64,000 nt of DNA from Acinetobacter pittii ATCC 19004 = CIP 70.29 (GCF_000369045.1 NZ_KB849797.1:266844-330843); one strand, 5' to 3'. Shown: positions 52,740-63,673, counted from the first letter of the stretch. The notes: generated from the letters alone by a model not told the origin. Made by a program: numbers and translations.

Positions 52740-55589
52740 ATGGATACGAGTGTGCTACCGATAATTATCTTATTACCGTTAATATTAGGCACCACCCTTG
52801 TTTCATTGCTTCAACGGTTCTCGCGTGGAGTAACGGCTTTAGGGGCAATTGGAGTCAGTTTAACCAGTTTTGGTTTATTACTGACTCAAGCTAAAACTGT
52901 GCTTGGTGGTGCAAGCATTCAACAAAGCTGGGATTGGCTACCTCAATTAGGGATTAATCTGAGCTTCAGGCTCGATGCTCTTGGTTTATTATTCTCTTTA
53001 CTTATTACCGGTATCGGTACACTCATTTATATATACGCCTATTATTATTTAGGCCCTAAAAATTCATTAAGTAAACTCTATACGTTACTCATGCTGTTTA
53101 TGGCAGCAATGCTGGGTATTTCGCTCTCTAATAATCTTATTATTTTATTAGTCTTTTGGGAGCTCACCAGTATTTCATCTTTCTTGTTAGTGGGTTATTG
53201 GAGTCACTATGAAGCTGCTCAACGTGGCTCTCGGATGGCACTCACCATTACAGGAATGGGTGGTTTAGCAATGCTAGGTGGATTTGTTCTCTTAGGACAA
53301 ATCACTGGGACCTATGAAATTAGCGAAATCATGGGCATGAGAGATGCGATCCAAGCTCATACTCTTTTTATTCCGATGTTATTGCTTATTTTGCTTGGCG
53401 CATTTACGAAGAGTGCTCAGTTTCCATTTCATTTTTGGTTACCTAACGCAATGGCGGCACCCACACCAGTGTCCGCTTACCTGCACTCTGCGACCATGGT
53501 AAAAGCCGGGATTTTTCTACTTGCCCGCTTACTTCCAATCTTTATAGGCGCTGCGATCTATCACAATATCGTTACGTTTGTCGGCCTATTTACGCTCTGT
53601 ATGGCAGCGTGTTTTGCTATTTTCAAAGAAGATTTAAAAGGACTGTTAGCCTATTCAACCATTAGTCATTTAGGGCTTATTGTTTGTTTACTCGGTATCG
53701 GTTCTCCTTTAGCAGTTGCCGCTGCTATTTTCCATATTATTAACCATGCAACATTTAAAGCAGCGCTGTTTATGCTTGCAGGGATTATTGATCATGAAAC
53801 CGGCACACGTGATCTTCGAAAACTCAGTGGTATTTGGCAATTACTTCCTTTCACTGCCACACTCACCATGATTACCGCTGCCTCTATGGCAGGTGTACCA
53901 CTTACCAACGGCTTTATTTCAAAAGAGATGTTCTTTACCGAGCTATTGGCGAATCTTTCAGGCTCAACAGTTATCTTTGCCAGCATCATTGCAACTCTGG
54001 CTGGTATCTTCGCAGTAAGTTATTCAATTCGCTTAGTACATGGTGTCTTCTTTGACGGCCCAATTGGCAAACAAGTGCCAAATAAAGACGCACATGAACC
54101 ACCTATCGGGATGCGTGCTCCAGCCATTCTTCTTGCTGTGCTCTGTATCTTGGTTGGCGTTCTGCCTTCGTTATTGGTAGAACCACTGGTCAATAGCGTA
54201 ACTAGAGCAAGCTTAATGCAACCAGAATTTGCGGGTACACACCTTGCAATTTGGCATGGATTCAACGCTCCTCTTGTGATGAGTATTATTGCTTTAGTAG
54301 GCGGTACGCTGTTCTACTTTGCCTTAGCAAAAGACGGCATGATTCGTAAAATTGACCTTGACCCACGTCTAGGCAAATTACAAGGCCGCATCTTATTTGA
54401 TTTATTTTTAAAACATCTGCTGCTTACAAGCCGAAAAATCAAACAAAAAACTGAAAATGGTTCATTGCAAAGTTATTTGTTCTGGATCATTGCTTTTAGC
54501 ATCATCATGGTCACTCTGCCTTTACTCAATCAAGGGCTGAGCACAGGTACACGTGAACTCACCCATGCTCCATGGATTGCTGTAGTTCTTTGGCTGACGT
54601 TGTTCTCAGGCTGTTGGATGATGCTCTGGTTCCACCATGAGCGTATTAAGGCAGTACTTATTAGTGGTGCAATTGGTCTAGTGGTAACGATGGTCTTCGT
54701 CACCATGTCAGCACCAGATTTAGCGCTGACTCAAATTACAGTAGACGTTGTAACGACTGTTCTTTTATTAATGAGCTTATCTTTACTTCCACAGCTCACG
54801 CCGTATGAATCTCGTCGTTCTAGACGTTTGAGAGATGCTGCCTTAGCAATTATTGGAGGACTAGGAATTGGCTGGATTACTTGGCTGATTTTAACCCGTG
54901 ATCATAATTCAATTTCTTGGTTCTTTGCCCAACAGTCTTTACCACTTGGTGGTGGCTCAAATATTGTAAATGTCATTTTAGTTGACTTCCGTGGCTTCGA
55001 TACCTTCGGTGAAATTACGGTATTAGGCATTGCTGCGATTGGTGCCCTATGTTTAATGGATGGTATGCGTGTACACGGCACCACCATGACGCAAGGCCTC
55101 ACCTACCGTTTTAATCCTTCTCCGCTTATGTTCCGTATTACGGCCTCTTGGGTATTACCTCTAGCGCTTGTCGTCAGTGTTTATATCTTTTTGCGAGGAC
55201 ATAACTATCCAGGCGGTGGCTTCATTGCAGGTCTAATCACCTCAATGGCGCTAATCATTCAATATATTGCACTAGGTCAAGATCAAGCAGAACAGCTGTT
55301 AAAAGCGAAGTCTGGCCGCCTTTACGAAGTCTGGATTGGAACAGGATTAACGATTGCAGGTCTGACTGGTATAGCAGCATGGTTCTGGTTACGTCCGTTC
55401 CTCACAAGTGCTCATGTCTATGTTGAATTACCAATTCTAGGAAAACTACATCTAGCTTCAGCTGCAAGTTTTGACTTGGGTGTTTATATCACCGTTGTAG
55501 GCGCGACAATGTTGCTCATCTCTGTATTAGGCGACTCTCGTCATTCGAGTATGTCCGGTCCTGTACCACATCGGGAGGAATCATCATGA
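52740..55589 (+). CDS. mrpA: Mrp Na+/H+ antiporter subunit A (fused MrpA/MrpB)
   Basis: A 949-residue membrane protein related to NuoL. About 20 helices precede a C-terminal extension. The antiporter core has LLVFWELTSISSFLLVGYW with the conserved glutamate and GAFTKSAQFPFHFWLPNAM with the conserved lysine. The last 150 residues contain LRGHNYPGGGFIAGLITSM, typical of the separate MrpB subunit, which explains why no mrpB gene follows. It opens a six-gene operon (A, C, D, E, F, G) with overlapping ends. Mrp complexes exchange cytoplasmic Na+ for H+ and support alkaline and salt tolerance. Confidence 0.95.
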   Translation: MDTSVLPIIILLPLILGTTLVSLLQRFSRGVTALGAIGVSLTSFGLLLTQAKTVLGGASIQQSWDWLPQLGINLSFRLDALGLLFSLLITGIGTLIYIYAYYYLGPKNSLSKLYTLLMLFMAAMLGISLSNNLIILLVFWELTSISSFLLVGYWSHYEAAQRGSRMALTITGMGGLAMLGGFVLLGQITGTYEISEIMGMRDAIQAHTLFIPMLLLILLGAFTKSAQFPFHFWLPNAMAAPTPVSAYLHSATMVKAGIFLLARLLPIFIGAAIYHNIVTFVGLFTLCMAACFAIFKEDLKGLLAYSTISHLGLIVCLLGIGSPLAVAAAIFHIINHATFKAALFMLAGIIDHETGTRDLRKLSGIWQLLPFTATLTMITAASMAGVPLTNGFISKEMFFTELLANLSGSTVIFASIIATLAGIFAVSYSIRLVHGVFFDGPIGKQVPNKDAHEPPIGMRAPAILLAVLCILVGVLPSLLVEPLVNSVTRASLMQPEFAGTHLAIWHGFNAPLVMSIIALVGGTLFYFALAKDGMIRKIDLDPRLGKLQGRILFDLFLKHLLLTSRKIKQKTENGSLQSYLFWIIAFSIIMVTLPLLNQGLSTGTRELTHAPWIAVVLWLTLFSGCWMMLWFHHERIKAVLISGAIGLVVTMVFVTMSAPDLALTQITVDVVTTVLLLMSLSLLPQLTPYESRRSRRLRDAALAIIGGLGIGWITWLILTRDHNSISWFFAQQSLPLGGGSNIVNVILVDFRGFDTFGEITVLGIAAIGALCLMDGMRVHGTTMTQGLTYRFNPSPLMFRITASWVLPLALVVSVYIFLRGHNYPGGGFIAGLITSMALIIQYIALGQDQAEQLLKAKSGRLYEVWIGTGLTIAGLTGIAAWFWLRPFLTSAHVYVELPILGKLHLASAASFDLGVYITVVGATMLLISVLGDSRHSSMSGPVPHREESS

Positions 55590-55954
55590 TCAGTTTAGAA
55601 TTCTTACTGGCTTCTGCTATTGGTTTACTTGTTGCCACAGGTATTTATCTGATTTTACGTGCTCGTACTTTCCCTGTTGTGCTCGGATTGGCTGTAATCG
55701 GTTATGCAGTAAACCTATTTTTATTTGCTATGGGTCGATTACAAATCAGCTCACCGGCAATTTTAACTGAAACCACAAAAATAACCGATCCACTCCCTCA
55801 AGCGTTGGTGTTAACCGCCATCGTGATCGGTTTTGCAACTACAGCGTTTATTGTACAACTTGCGCTACGTAGCCGTTATGAATCAGGTAGTGATCATGTT
55901 GATGCTAAAGAAGATGCTTCCCCAACATACGACCCACGTGAGGATGAGCCGTGA
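55586..55954 (+). CDS. mrpC: Mrp antiporter subunit C
   Basis: A 122-residue NuoK-like subunit with three membrane helices: FLLASAIGLLVATGIYLIL, FPVVLGLAVIGYAVNLFLFA and ALVLTAIVIGFATTAFIVQL. It overlaps the mrpA stop by 4 bp and its TGA overlaps the next start as TGATG. The C-terminus is a hydrophilic acidic tail. The position in the operon and NuoK-like pattern make the call secure. Confidence 0.95.
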   Translation: MISLEFLLASAIGLLVATGIYLILRARTFPVVLGLAVIGYAVNLFLFAMGRLQISSPAILTETTKITDPLPQALVLTAIVIGFATTAFIVQLALRSRYESGSDHVDAKEDASPTYDPREDEP

Positions 55955-57765
55955 TGTTTGATTTTTTATCTTTTTGGCAACAACACACGCCTATTTTTAG
56001 CATTCTCATCCCAGCATTTACTGCTTTTATCTTATTACTGTTAGGTAACCCTGGGGCAGGTGCTTTAAAAGATGACTGGCGCCAACCTTGGCGTCGTGGC
56101 ATTAGCCTTATCTCAGCAATTGCCGGATTAATTACCGCTATTGTTTATCTTAGTTACGCCAGCACGGGGCAAATTACTGTTTACCAATTAAGCGAATGGT
56201 CAGCGCCATTTGGTATTGTGCTTGTACTCGATCGTCTTTCTGCTTTTATGCTGGCACTGACTTATGCATTAGCAGTACCAGTTTTATGGTATGCAAGTGA
56301 TAACTGGGACACCCGTGGCCGCTATTTCCATGCCATGGTACATTTTCTATTAATGGGGATTTGTGGAGCATTTCTAACAGGCGACTTATTTAACCTTTTC
56401 GTCTTTTTTGAAATCCTGTTGATGGCTTCGTATGTGTTGCTCTTACATGGACAAGGCAAACCTCGTTTTCAGCTTGGCGTTCACTATGTCATTATCAATC
56501 TTTTAGCCTCTGCCCTTTTCTTAATTGGGCTTGGTATGATTTATGGCAGTGTAGGTAGCCTCAACATGGCGGATGTCTCACGTCTTATACCGACACTTGA
56601 AGCAGATCAACACAAATTAGCAGTCGCTGGTTCGTTACTTCTCTTTGTCGTTTTCGGTATTAAAGCAGCAATGCTTCCTGTCGGTTTTTGGCTACCAAAA
56701 ACCTATGCTGTTGCAAGTACGCCTGTAGCTGCAATTTTCACTATCATGACTAAAGTCGGGATCTATTCTATTTTACGTGTAAATGGAACAGTATTTGACG
56801 ATACGCTTAGTCAAGAAATCTTAAAAAGCTGGTTACTTCCTATTGGCTTAATTACTTCACTCTATGGTGTGATTGCCGCAATTGGAGCAGATCGTTTACG
56901 TCGCTTTGTGGGCTTTATGGTCCTTTCTTCAATTGGCACCTTGCTTACAGCAATTGCCATGTCTAATACGCAGGCATGGTCTGGTGCTTTATATTACTTA
57001 GTGCACAGTACATTGATCGGCGCAGCTTTTTATCTATTTTGTGGATGGATCACTTCACAACGTGGAGATTTTAAAGATCATTTAAAAGTTGCCCCAAGAA
57101 TCAAACAAGAAAAAGCAGCTATGCTGACTTATTTCTTGATTGCGATGATGATGGCTGGATTACCACCTTTTAGTGGTTTTCTTGGAAAAGTATTCATTTT
57201 ACAAGCGACAGTTGAAGCTAGCTATCAAGGCTGGATTATTGGTGTTGTACTTGTTGTGAGCCTATTAAGTATTATTGCACTCACACGTGTTGGTTTTATC
57301 TTATTCTGGCGCGCATCTGCTCCAGAAGAAGATCCAATCCATCCAGCTTATATTCTTTATCGTGCTTTGCCGGAACGCGCACCACCACGTAACGATCAAG
57401 TCATCTATCTATTATTAGCTGGTTTAATCGCTTATGTTGTCTTTGCTGCACCCATTCAGCATTACACATTAAGCACCGCACAACAAATTCAGGACCATGC
57501 ACTTTACCAGCACTCTATTCTTAAAGTAGATCAAAACGGTGAAGTCATCAGTGTGCAACCATATGACCCAGCTTACTTACCGGAAACCAAGTACGGCGGT
57601 GAAGTTGAAGATCATAATGCTTATCTTGTTCCAGATGTTATTTCGAAAGATACGTTCAATGGCGAACATATTTCTGAATATAAACAACGACAAATTCAGC
57701 AACAGGACAAACTCCAAACGCCTACCATTGTTGATGAAAGTCAATTGAAACCTATGGAGCCATAA
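55954..57765 (+). CDS. mrpD: Mrp antiporter subunit D
   Basis: A 603-residue NuoM/NuoN-like subunit starting at the ATG at 55954 (GAGGATGAG Shine-Dalgarno; a GTG one codon earlier is possible). The conserved membrane core includes FEILLMASYVLLLHG with the key glutamate, LLFVVFGIKAAMLPVGFWLP with the key lysine, and MMAGLPPFSGFLGKVFILQA. After the last helix (IYLLLAGLIAYVVFAAPI) lies a soluble C-terminal tail of about 100 residues that is longer than in most MrpD proteins and rich in charged residues. Third gene of the mrp operon. Confidence 0.95.
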   Translation: MFDFLSFWQQHTPIFSILIPAFTAFILLLLGNPGAGALKDDWRQPWRRGISLISAIAGLITAIVYLSYASTGQITVYQLSEWSAPFGIVLVLDRLSAFMLALTYALAVPVLWYASDNWDTRGRYFHAMVHFLLMGICGAFLTGDLFNLFVFFEILLMASYVLLLHGQGKPRFQLGVHYVIINLLASALFLIGLGMIYGSVGSLNMADVSRLIPTLEADQHKLAVAGSLLLFVVFGIKAAMLPVGFWLPKTYAVASTPVAAIFTIMTKVGIYSILRVNGTVFDDTLSQEILKSWLLPIGLITSLYGVIAAIGADRLRRFVGFMVLSSIGTLLTAIAMSNTQAWSGALYYLVHSTLIGAAFYLFCGWITSQRGDFKDHLKVAPRIKQEKAAMLTYFLIAMMMAGLPPFSGFLGKVFILQATVEASYQGWIIGVVLVVSLLSIIALTRVGFILFWRASAPEEDPIHPAYILYRALPERAPPRNDQVIYLLLAGLIAYVVFAAPIQHYTLSTAQQIQDHALYQHSILKVDQNGEVISVQPYDPAYLPETKYGGEVEDHNAYLVPDVISKDTFNGEHISEYKQRQIQQQDKLQTPTIVDESQLKPMEP

Positions 57766-57767
57766 CA

Positions 57768-58295
57768 ATGCAGTTAACTCATTTGCTTGAACGCTGGTTT
57801 CCACATCCATTTGTCTCGGTTCTCATCGTTTTATTTTGGTTGATGCTGGCGCATAGTCTTGATGCGAGTGATCTTTTGACTGCGATGCTTTTGGGCTTAA
57901 TCATCCCTCGTTTAGTCAAACCGTTTATTACCCGCACACCGCATATTCACTGGAAACCTGCGGTTAAGCTATGTTTTGTAGTTCTTTGGGATATTATTAT
58001 TTCTAACTTTAAGGTCGCAAAACTTGTTTTGGGACCTACTAAAAAATTACATCCTAAATGGTATCGCGTACCTTTAGAGACAGAACATGAGCAGGTCAAT
58101 ACCTTACTGGCAATGATCATTACCACAACACCAGGTACGGTTTCTGCGGGTATCGATCAGGAACGTGGGGATATTCTGGTTCATGCTTTGAGCACAGATA
58201 ATACCGAATCTGATATTCAAGACATCAAAGAACGTTATGAAATTCCTCTTATGGAAATTTTTGATGTGAAAAGTAAAACGGAGGCAAGTGCATGA
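57768..58295 (+). CDS. mrpE: Mrp antiporter subunit E
   Basis: A 175-residue subunit with two N-terminal membrane helices (VSVLIVLFWLMLAHSL and LLTAMLLGLIIPRLV) and a cytoplasmic domain. The family motif TLLAMIITTTPGTVSAGID lies near residue 111. It is close behind mrpD (2-nt gap) and overlaps mrpF by 4 bp. Confidence 0.94.
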   Translation: MQLTHLLERWFPHPFVSVLIVLFWLMLAHSLDASDLLTAMLLGLIIPRLVKPFITRTPHIHWKPAVKLCFVVLWDIIISNFKVAKLVLGPTKKLHPKWYRVPLETEHEQVNTLLAMIITTTPGTVSAGIDQERGDILVHALSTDNTESDIQDIKERYEIPLMEIFDVKSKTEASA

Positions 58296-58567
58296 CAATC
58301 CTACCCTATGCTCTAGGTATTAGCTTGATTGCCGTTACAATCTCGATGCTACTTTGCCTTTTTAGACTGGTTATGGGCCCATCAATTGTAGACCGCCTTT
58401 TAGCGCTCGATACGCTTTTCTTAAATGCAACTTGCCTCATTGTTGTGTTAGGCATTTATTGGATGACGACTTCTCTATTTGAAGGAGCACTATTGGTTGC
58501 GATGTTAGGTTTCGTATCTACAGCCGCCTTAGCACGCTACTTCACAACCGGTCATGTTATCGATTAA
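58292..58567 (+). CDS. mrpF: Mrp antiporter subunit F
   Basis: A 91-residue subunit with three membrane helices. The MrpF signature GPSIVDRLLALDTLFLN is near residues 29-45, followed by GALLVAMLGFVSTAALARYF. It overlaps mrpE by 4 bp and precedes mrpG by 12 nt. MrpF is small and needed for complex stability. Confidence 0.94.
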   Translation: MTILPYALGISLIAVTISMLLCLFRLVMGPSIVDRLLALDTLFLNATCLIVVLGIYWMTTSLFEGALLVAMLGFVSTAALARYFTTGHVID

Positions 58568-58579
58568 GGAGAGGTCAAA

Positions 58580-58984
58580 ATGCAATTTACAATGGAAATT
58601 ATTGTTTCGGTCTTTCTGGTTTTTGGCGCCTTCTTCATGTTAGTTGGCTCAATCGGTATGGTCCGTTTACCCGACTTATTCATGCGCTTACATGCGCCAA
58701 CTAAGTCGAGTACGCTCGGCTTAGGAAGCTTTCTGATCGCTTCCATGATCTTTTTTGCTTTCCAAGGTCGCTTTGGTTTTGCCGAATTACTTATTACCCT
58801 TTTAGCTTTTATTACCGCGCCTGTTTCGGCTAATTTGATTGCACAAGCTGCGCTACATTTACGTTTACGCTCACTGAGTGGTGAAGTACCTGAGGCAATT
58901 GAACGCCCGCTCCCTTGGGACCGGTACAAAATTGGTCAACGCTTTTCACAAAACAAACCACCAATGGAACCTCCTAAAGAATAA
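58580..58984 (+). CDS. mrpG: Mrp antiporter subunit G
   Basis: A 134-residue last subunit of the Mrp complex with three membrane helices. The signature GSIGMVRLPDLFMRLHAPTK is at residues 23-42 and FGFAELLITLLAFITAPVSA follows. The C-terminal tail after LIAQAALHLRLR is hydrophilic. A GGAGAG Shine-Dalgarno precedes the ATG. A shared bidirectional terminator separates it from rbfA. Confidence 0.94.
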   Translation: MQFTMEIIVSVFLVFGAFFMLVGSIGMVRLPDLFMRLHAPTKSSTLGLGSFLIASMIFFAFQGRFGFAELLITLLAFITAPVSANLIAQAALHLRLRSLSGEVPEAIERPLPWDRYKIGQRFSQNKPPMEPPKE

Positions 58985-58997
58985 GAAATTGAATCAA

Positions 58998-59030
58998 TAA
59001 AAAAGCCACCCGAAGGTGGCTTTTTTATTT
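58998..59030. terminator. Bidirectional terminator between mrpG and rbfA
   Basis: GCCACC CGAA GGTGGC (59005-59020) with A-runs before and T-runs after works for the mrp operon on the plus strand and for the rimP-nusA-infB-rbfA operon on the minus strand. Confidence 0.95.
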
Positions 59031-59040
59031 TGAGTTTTAA

Positions 59041-59442
59041 TTACTCTTGGTCATCTGACTTACGTTCTGGTAAATCTTGTACCGCTTTTTCGATTAGACC
59101 AAACATATAGTTACCATATGCATTCGTCTTATCGTAATGGAAACGTAAGCGAGGCGTAATACGAGTCTTAATGCGACGGCTCAATTCATGACGCAAGAAA
59201 CCAGAAGCTTTATTTAATACATCTAAAGTTTCTTTATTTGCTGCTTCACTTTGCTCATCGCCGAGTTCACGTCCCATAACGGTGACATAAACTTCAGCAT
59301 AACCCATATCCGCACTGACTTTCACCGCAGAGATGGTCACTAGACCACCTAAGCGAGGATCTTTAAGCTCTTGACGGATTAGCTCAGACAACTCACGTTG
59401 TACTGAATCCGCCATGCGCTTTAAGCGTTGGCTACCCGCCAT
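59041..59442 (-). CDS. rbfA: Ribosome-binding factor A
   Basis: A 133-residue KH-fold protein required for 30S maturation and cold adaptation. The N-terminus SQRLKRMADSVQRELSELI and the KDPRLGGLVTISAVKVSADM segment are typical. Its ATG overlaps the infB stop by one base (TAATG), so the genes are coupled. It is the last gene of the nusA operon in this window. Confidence 0.96.
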   Translation of the reverse strand: MAGSQRLKRMADSVQRELSELIRQELKDPRLGGLVTISAVKVSADMGYAEVYVTVMGRELGDEQSEAANKETLDVLNKASGFLRHELSRRIKTRITPRLRFHYDKTNAYGNYMFGLIEKAVQDLPERKSDDQE

Positions 59443-62141
59443 TAAAGACTCCGTTTAATCAATTGAACATCATACACTTCGATCTTATCTTGTGGTTTGA
59501 TGTCTTTATAACCTTTCACCGCAAGGCCACATTCCATACCAGCACGAACTTCATCAACAACGTCTTTATAACGACGAAGAGATTCAAGCTCACCTTGGAA
59601 AATTACAACATCATCACGTAATACGCGAATCGGTTTATTACGATGTAATGTGCCTTCAAGTACCATACAGCCTGCTGCTGCACCAAACTTACTTGAGTGG
59701 AATACTTCACGTACTTCCGCAACACCCAAGATTGTTTCACGATGTTCAGGAGCAAGCTTACCGCTCATGGCATCTTTCACATCATCAATTAATTCATAGA
59801 TGATACTGTAGTAACGAATATCAATACCGTCTTGGTCACTTCGTTGACGAGCAGTCGTATCGGCACGAACATTAAAGCCTAACAATACAGCTTCTGAAGA
59901 TTCAGCAAGGATTACATCAGACTCAGTAATCGCACCAACACCTGAGCTAATTACACGAACTTTTACTTCGTCAGTAGATAATTCATGTAGAGCAGCATTC
60001 AATGCTTCTAAAGTACCACGTACGTCTGTTTTCAAAACAACGTTCACTGTAGGAACATCTTTTTTGCCCATTGACGACATGATATTTTCAAGGCGCATAG
60101 CACTTTGACGATCAATACGTTTTTGACGCTCACGGTCAGCACGAGCATCGGCAACTTCACGCGCTTTCTTCTCGTCATTTACAACAAGAACTTCATCACC
60201 CGCCATTGGAGCATCTGGAAGACCCAGAATTTCTACTGGAATAGATGGTCCTGCTGATTTAATCGGCTTACCGTTTTCATCAGACATTGCACGGACACGA
60301 CCATAAGATGAACCTGCAAGAACAAGGTCACCAATGTTTAATGTACCGTTTTGAACAAGAATAGAAGTTACTGCACCACGGCCTTTATCAACACGTGCTT
60401 CAATAACAACACCTTGCGCAGCACCTTCAGCAGATGCTTTTAATTCCATCAATTCTGATTGAATAAGAATTAAATCAAGGAGTTCATCAATACCTTGTCC
60501 ACTGTGTGCAGAAACTTTAGCAATCGGAACATCACCACCCCATTCTTCTGGAACGATTTGTTTCGTTGTTAATTCATTTAACACACGGTCTGGATCAGCA
60601 GATTCTTTATCCATTTTGTTGATTGCAACAATAATTGGAGTACCTGCTGCACGAGCATGGTCAATTGCTTCTGCAGTTTGTGGCATTACACCGTCATCTG
60701 CAGCAACAACTAATACAACGATATCTGTTGCTTTAGCACCACGTGCACGCATTGAAGTAAATGCCGCATGTCCCGGTGTATCAAGGAATGTAATAATTCC
60801 TTTGTCTGTTTCAACGTGATATGCACCAATATGCTGGGTAATACCACCTGCTTCTCCAGCTGCCACTTTCGAACGACGGATACGGTCAAGCAATGATGTT
60901 TTACCATGGTCAACGTGACCCATAATGGTAACAACTGGCGGACGAGTTGTTTGCTCACCACGAGCTTCTTCAGCTGCTTCAAGCAAGTTATCTTCCGCTT
61001 GTGTATCAGAAACTAAAACAGGGTTGTGGCCCATTTCTTCTACAACAAGTGCCGCTGTGTCTTGATCAATAGCTTGATCTTGATTAACCAATTCACCCAT
61101 TTTCATAAGTGTTTTGATAACTTCACGTACTTTAATCGCCATTTTTTGAGCAAGATCGGCAACAACAATGCTTGAACCGATTTCTACATCATAAACTTGC
61201 TTTTTAACTGGCTTTTCAAATCCATGCTTATTCGCTTGGCTTGATTTTAAACCACGTTTGTTATGGTTAACAAAGCTTTGCTCTTCTTGACCACGACGAC
61301 CACCTTTCTTCCCAGCACGTGGGTTAGTGGTTGCGCCACCGCGTTTAATTTCACGGTCTTCTTGCTTAAATGAATCTTCATAAGCTTGGCCAACTAGACC
61401 TGAAGCAAGTGGAGAATCATCAATCACACGAATTGTCGTAGTAGCATCGTCATTTGAATACTTAGACGCCATTTTGCGCATTTGTTCAAGTGTACGTTGC
61501 TGAGCTTCTTCAGCTGCTTTACGACGTGCAGCTTCTTCAGTTGCTTTTAACTGAGCTGACTGCTCTTCACGAGCTCGTTTCTGTTCTGGAGTTTCAGCTG
61601 GTTTTGGTGCAGGTTTAACTGTACCACCACCACGCTTTTTCACTACAACAGCAGCTTTTGGGGCTGTCTGTGCAGCACTATCTTGTTGATGAGCAGCACG
61701 CATCGCATCTAAAGTTGCTTTAGCTTTTTGCTCTGTTTGAAGACGCGCTTTTTGCTCGGCAGTTTCACGCGTTTGCTGTTCTACACGTGCTTTTGCTTCA
61801 GCTTCTGCACGTGCTTTAGCTTCGGCTGCAATTTGTTCAGGGTTTGGTTTAGCAAAAACCTGTTTTTTACGTACTTCTACGTTAATCGTTTTTGCTTTAC
61901 CTGAAGTACTTGCAACTTTAGCGGTACTGGTTGTTTTACGTTTCAACGCAATTTTTCCTGTGTTACCACTTTCCTGACCATGAACTTTTTTCAAGTGATT
62001 GACCAAAGTATCCTGTTGTTCAGTGGTAATAATGTCGTCTGCTGTACGTTGAGGCAAACCTGCTTCACGAGCCTGTTCTAGGAGCTTCTCAACAGGACGT
62101 CCTACACTGAGAGCTAACTCTTTAATCGACTTGTCCGTCAT
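59442..62141 (-). CDS. infB: Translation initiation factor IF-2
   Basis: An 899-residue GTPase that places initiator tRNA on the ribosome. An N-terminal IF2_N domain ([20 protein letters not shown]) is followed by a long, charged, alanine/glutamate/arginine-rich helical linker (about residues 95-235) that varies between species. The GTPase core has [10 protein letters not shown] near residue 405, DTPGHAAF and NKMDKE, followed by domains II-IV with the [20 protein letters not shown] segment. It lies 10 nt after nusA and overlaps rbfA. Confidence 0.97.
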   Translation of the reverse strand: MTDKSIKELALSVGRPVEKLLEQAREAGLPQRTADDIITTEQQDTLVNHLKKVHGQESGNTGKIALKRKTTSTAKVASTSGKAKTINVEVRKKQVFAKPNPEQIAAEAKARAEAEAKARVEQQTRETAEQKARLQTEQKAKATLDAMRAAHQQDSAAQTAPKAAVVVKKRGGGTVKPAPKPAETPEQKRAREEQSAQLKATEEAARRKAAEEAQQRTLEQMRKMASKYSNDDATTTIRVIDDSPLASGLVGQAYEDSFKQEDREIKRGGATTNPRAGKKGGRRGQEEQSFVNHNKRGLKSSQANKHGFEKPVKKQVYDVEIGSSIVVADLAQKMAIKVREVIKTLMKMGELVNQDQAIDQDTAALVVEEMGHNPVLVSDTQAEDNLLEAAEEARGEQTTRPPVVTIMGHVDHGKTSLLDRIRRSKVAAGEAGGITQHIGAYHVETDKGIITFLDTPGHAAFTSMRARGAKATDIVVLVVAADDGVMPQTAEAIDHARAAGTPIIVAINKMDKESADPDRVLNELTTKQIVPEEWGGDVPIAKVSAHSGQGIDELLDLILIQSELMELKASAEGAAQGVVIEARVDKGRGAVTSILVQNGTLNIGDLVLAGSSYGRVRAMSDENGKPIKSAGPSIPVEILGLPDAPMAGDEVLVVNDEKKAREVADARADRERQKRIDRQSAMRLENIMSSMGKKDVPTVNVVLKTDVRGTLEALNAALHELSTDEVKVRVISSGVGAITESDVILAESSEAVLLGFNVRADTTARQRSDQDGIDIRYYSIIYELIDDVKDAMSGKLAPEHRETILGVAEVREVFHSSKFGAAAGCMVLEGTLHRNKPIRVLRDDVVIFQGELESLRRYKDVVDEVRAGMECGLAVKGYKDIKPQDKIEVYDVQLIKRSL

Positions 62142-62151
62142 ATTTCATCTC

Positions 62152-63636
62152 CTAGTTAAACCATGATTCGCGAGCTTTCATGATCAATTGACCTGCTTTT
62201 TCATGACCAAGTCCTTCAATATCAGAGATATCGTCAGTAGCCTGATCTGCCAAATCGTCGACAGTAATAATACCGCGAGCGGCAAGCGAGTAAGCGATCT
62301 CAGAAGTCATGCCTTCCATAGTGAGAAGGTCTGCGCTCGGTTCTTGAATATTTTCTTGCTGTTTCAAAGCATCAGTAAGGGCTGCTTCTTTTGCACGACT
62401 TTGCAATAACTCAACCAATTCAGCATCAAGCTCAATTTCGTCAAAAGTCTCAGCAGGAACATAAGCAATCTCTTCTAAAGAAGTGAAGCCCATTTCCACC
62501 AATGCCATTGCTAAATCTTCTTCAATATCGAGACGTGATACAAACATATCAAGATATTGCTGAGCTTCATTTTGCTGACGAGCACGATACTCTTCTTCAA
62601 GCATCATGTCGAGTTTGTAGCCAGTTAAATCAGAAGCTAAACGAACGTTTTGACCTTGAGAGCCAATCGCACGAGCTAATTGATCGCTGGTTGCAAAAAT
62701 AATGTCGGCACTTCTTGCATCTTCATCAAGCACGATGCCTGAAACATCAGCTGGTTCTAATGCACTAGCAATGTATTGAGCCGGATCATCAGACCAGACC
62801 ACTACATCAATACGTTCACCATTTAACTCTTGTTGTACAGCTTGAATACGCGTACCACGCATACCAATACATGCACCTACAGGGTCAATACGGTGATCAT
62901 TTGTTTTCACTGCAATTTTAGCACGAACGCCCGGTTGACGTGCCGCTGCTTTAATTTCAATAATTTCTTCAGAAATTTCTGGAATTTCTTTTTTCATTAA
63001 AGCAATTAACATTTCAGGCTTAGCGCGTGATAACAACAACTGAGCGCCACGACCTTCACGGTTAACATTATATAAAATAGCGTTTACACGTTGTTTTGGA
63101 CGAAGAATTTCTTTTGGAATCATCTCTTCGCGTGCAAGATAAGCTTCTGCGTTGTCGCCTAAGTCGATAATGAAGCCATCTTTGGTTTGTTTTTTCACTT
63201 CACCGTAAATTAACTCACCAACTTTAGACTCGTATGCATCAGCAACTAAAGCACGCTCAGCTTCACGAATTTTTTGTACAATAACTTGTTTTGCAATTTG
63301 TGCAGCAATACGACCAAACTCAATAGATTCTACTTCGAGTTCACGCACGTCACCAATTGACCATTTAGCCGGATCAACGTCAGAAATTGCATCTTGGCAA
63401 GCTGGCATTTCGTGATCTTCATCTGCCACAACAGTCCATTGACGGAACGTACGGTAATCACCAGTTTTACGATCAATTTCTACACGAAGCTGAGCTTCTT
63501 CAGCATGCGTACCTTCGTAAAATCTTTTCTTCGTTGCAGCAACTAGAGCTTGTTCTAAAGCTTCGAAGATCGCTTCACGACTAACACCTTTTTCATTACT
63601 AACCGTTTCAACAACGGTAAGAATTTCGCGGCCCAT
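62152..63636 (-). CDS. nusA: Transcription termination/antitermination factor NusA
   Basis: A 494-residue RNA polymerase-binding factor. Domains in order: N-terminal domain (1-130), S1 (about 135-200, GFIIDLGDNAEAYLAREEM), KH1 and KH2 (about 200-345, with GACIGMRGTRIQAVQQELNG and IGSQGQNVRLASDLTG), then two C-terminal acidic helix-hairpin-helix repeats (AMALVEMGFTSLEEIAYV, AARGIITVDDLADQATDD). This two-repeat C-terminus is typical of gammaproteobacteria. It follows rimP by 37 nt in the conserved operon. Confidence 0.97.
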   Translation of the reverse strand: MGREILTVVETVSNEKGVSREAIFEALEQALVAATKKRFYEGTHAEEAQLRVEIDRKTGDYRTFRQWTVVADEDHEMPACQDAISDVDPAKWSIGDVRELEVESIEFGRIAAQIAKQVIVQKIREAERALVADAYESKVGELIYGEVKKQTKDGFIIDLGDNAEAYLAREEMIPKEILRPKQRVNAILYNVNREGRGAQLLLSRAKPEMLIALMKKEIPEISEEIIEIKAAARQPGVRAKIAVKTNDHRIDPVGACIGMRGTRIQAVQQELNGERIDVVVWSDDPAQYIASALEPADVSGIVLDEDARSADIIFATSDQLARAIGSQGQNVRLASDLTGYKLDMMLEEEYRARQQNEAQQYLDMFVSRLDIEEDLAMALVEMGFTSLEEIAYVPAETFDEIELDAELVELLQSRAKEAALTDALKQQENIQEPSADLLTMEGMTSEIAYSLAARGIITVDDLADQATDDISDIEGLGHEKAGQLIMKARESWFN

Positions 63637-63673
63637 AAGTCACCTACCGATTTCTTATAAAATTTAAATAAAT

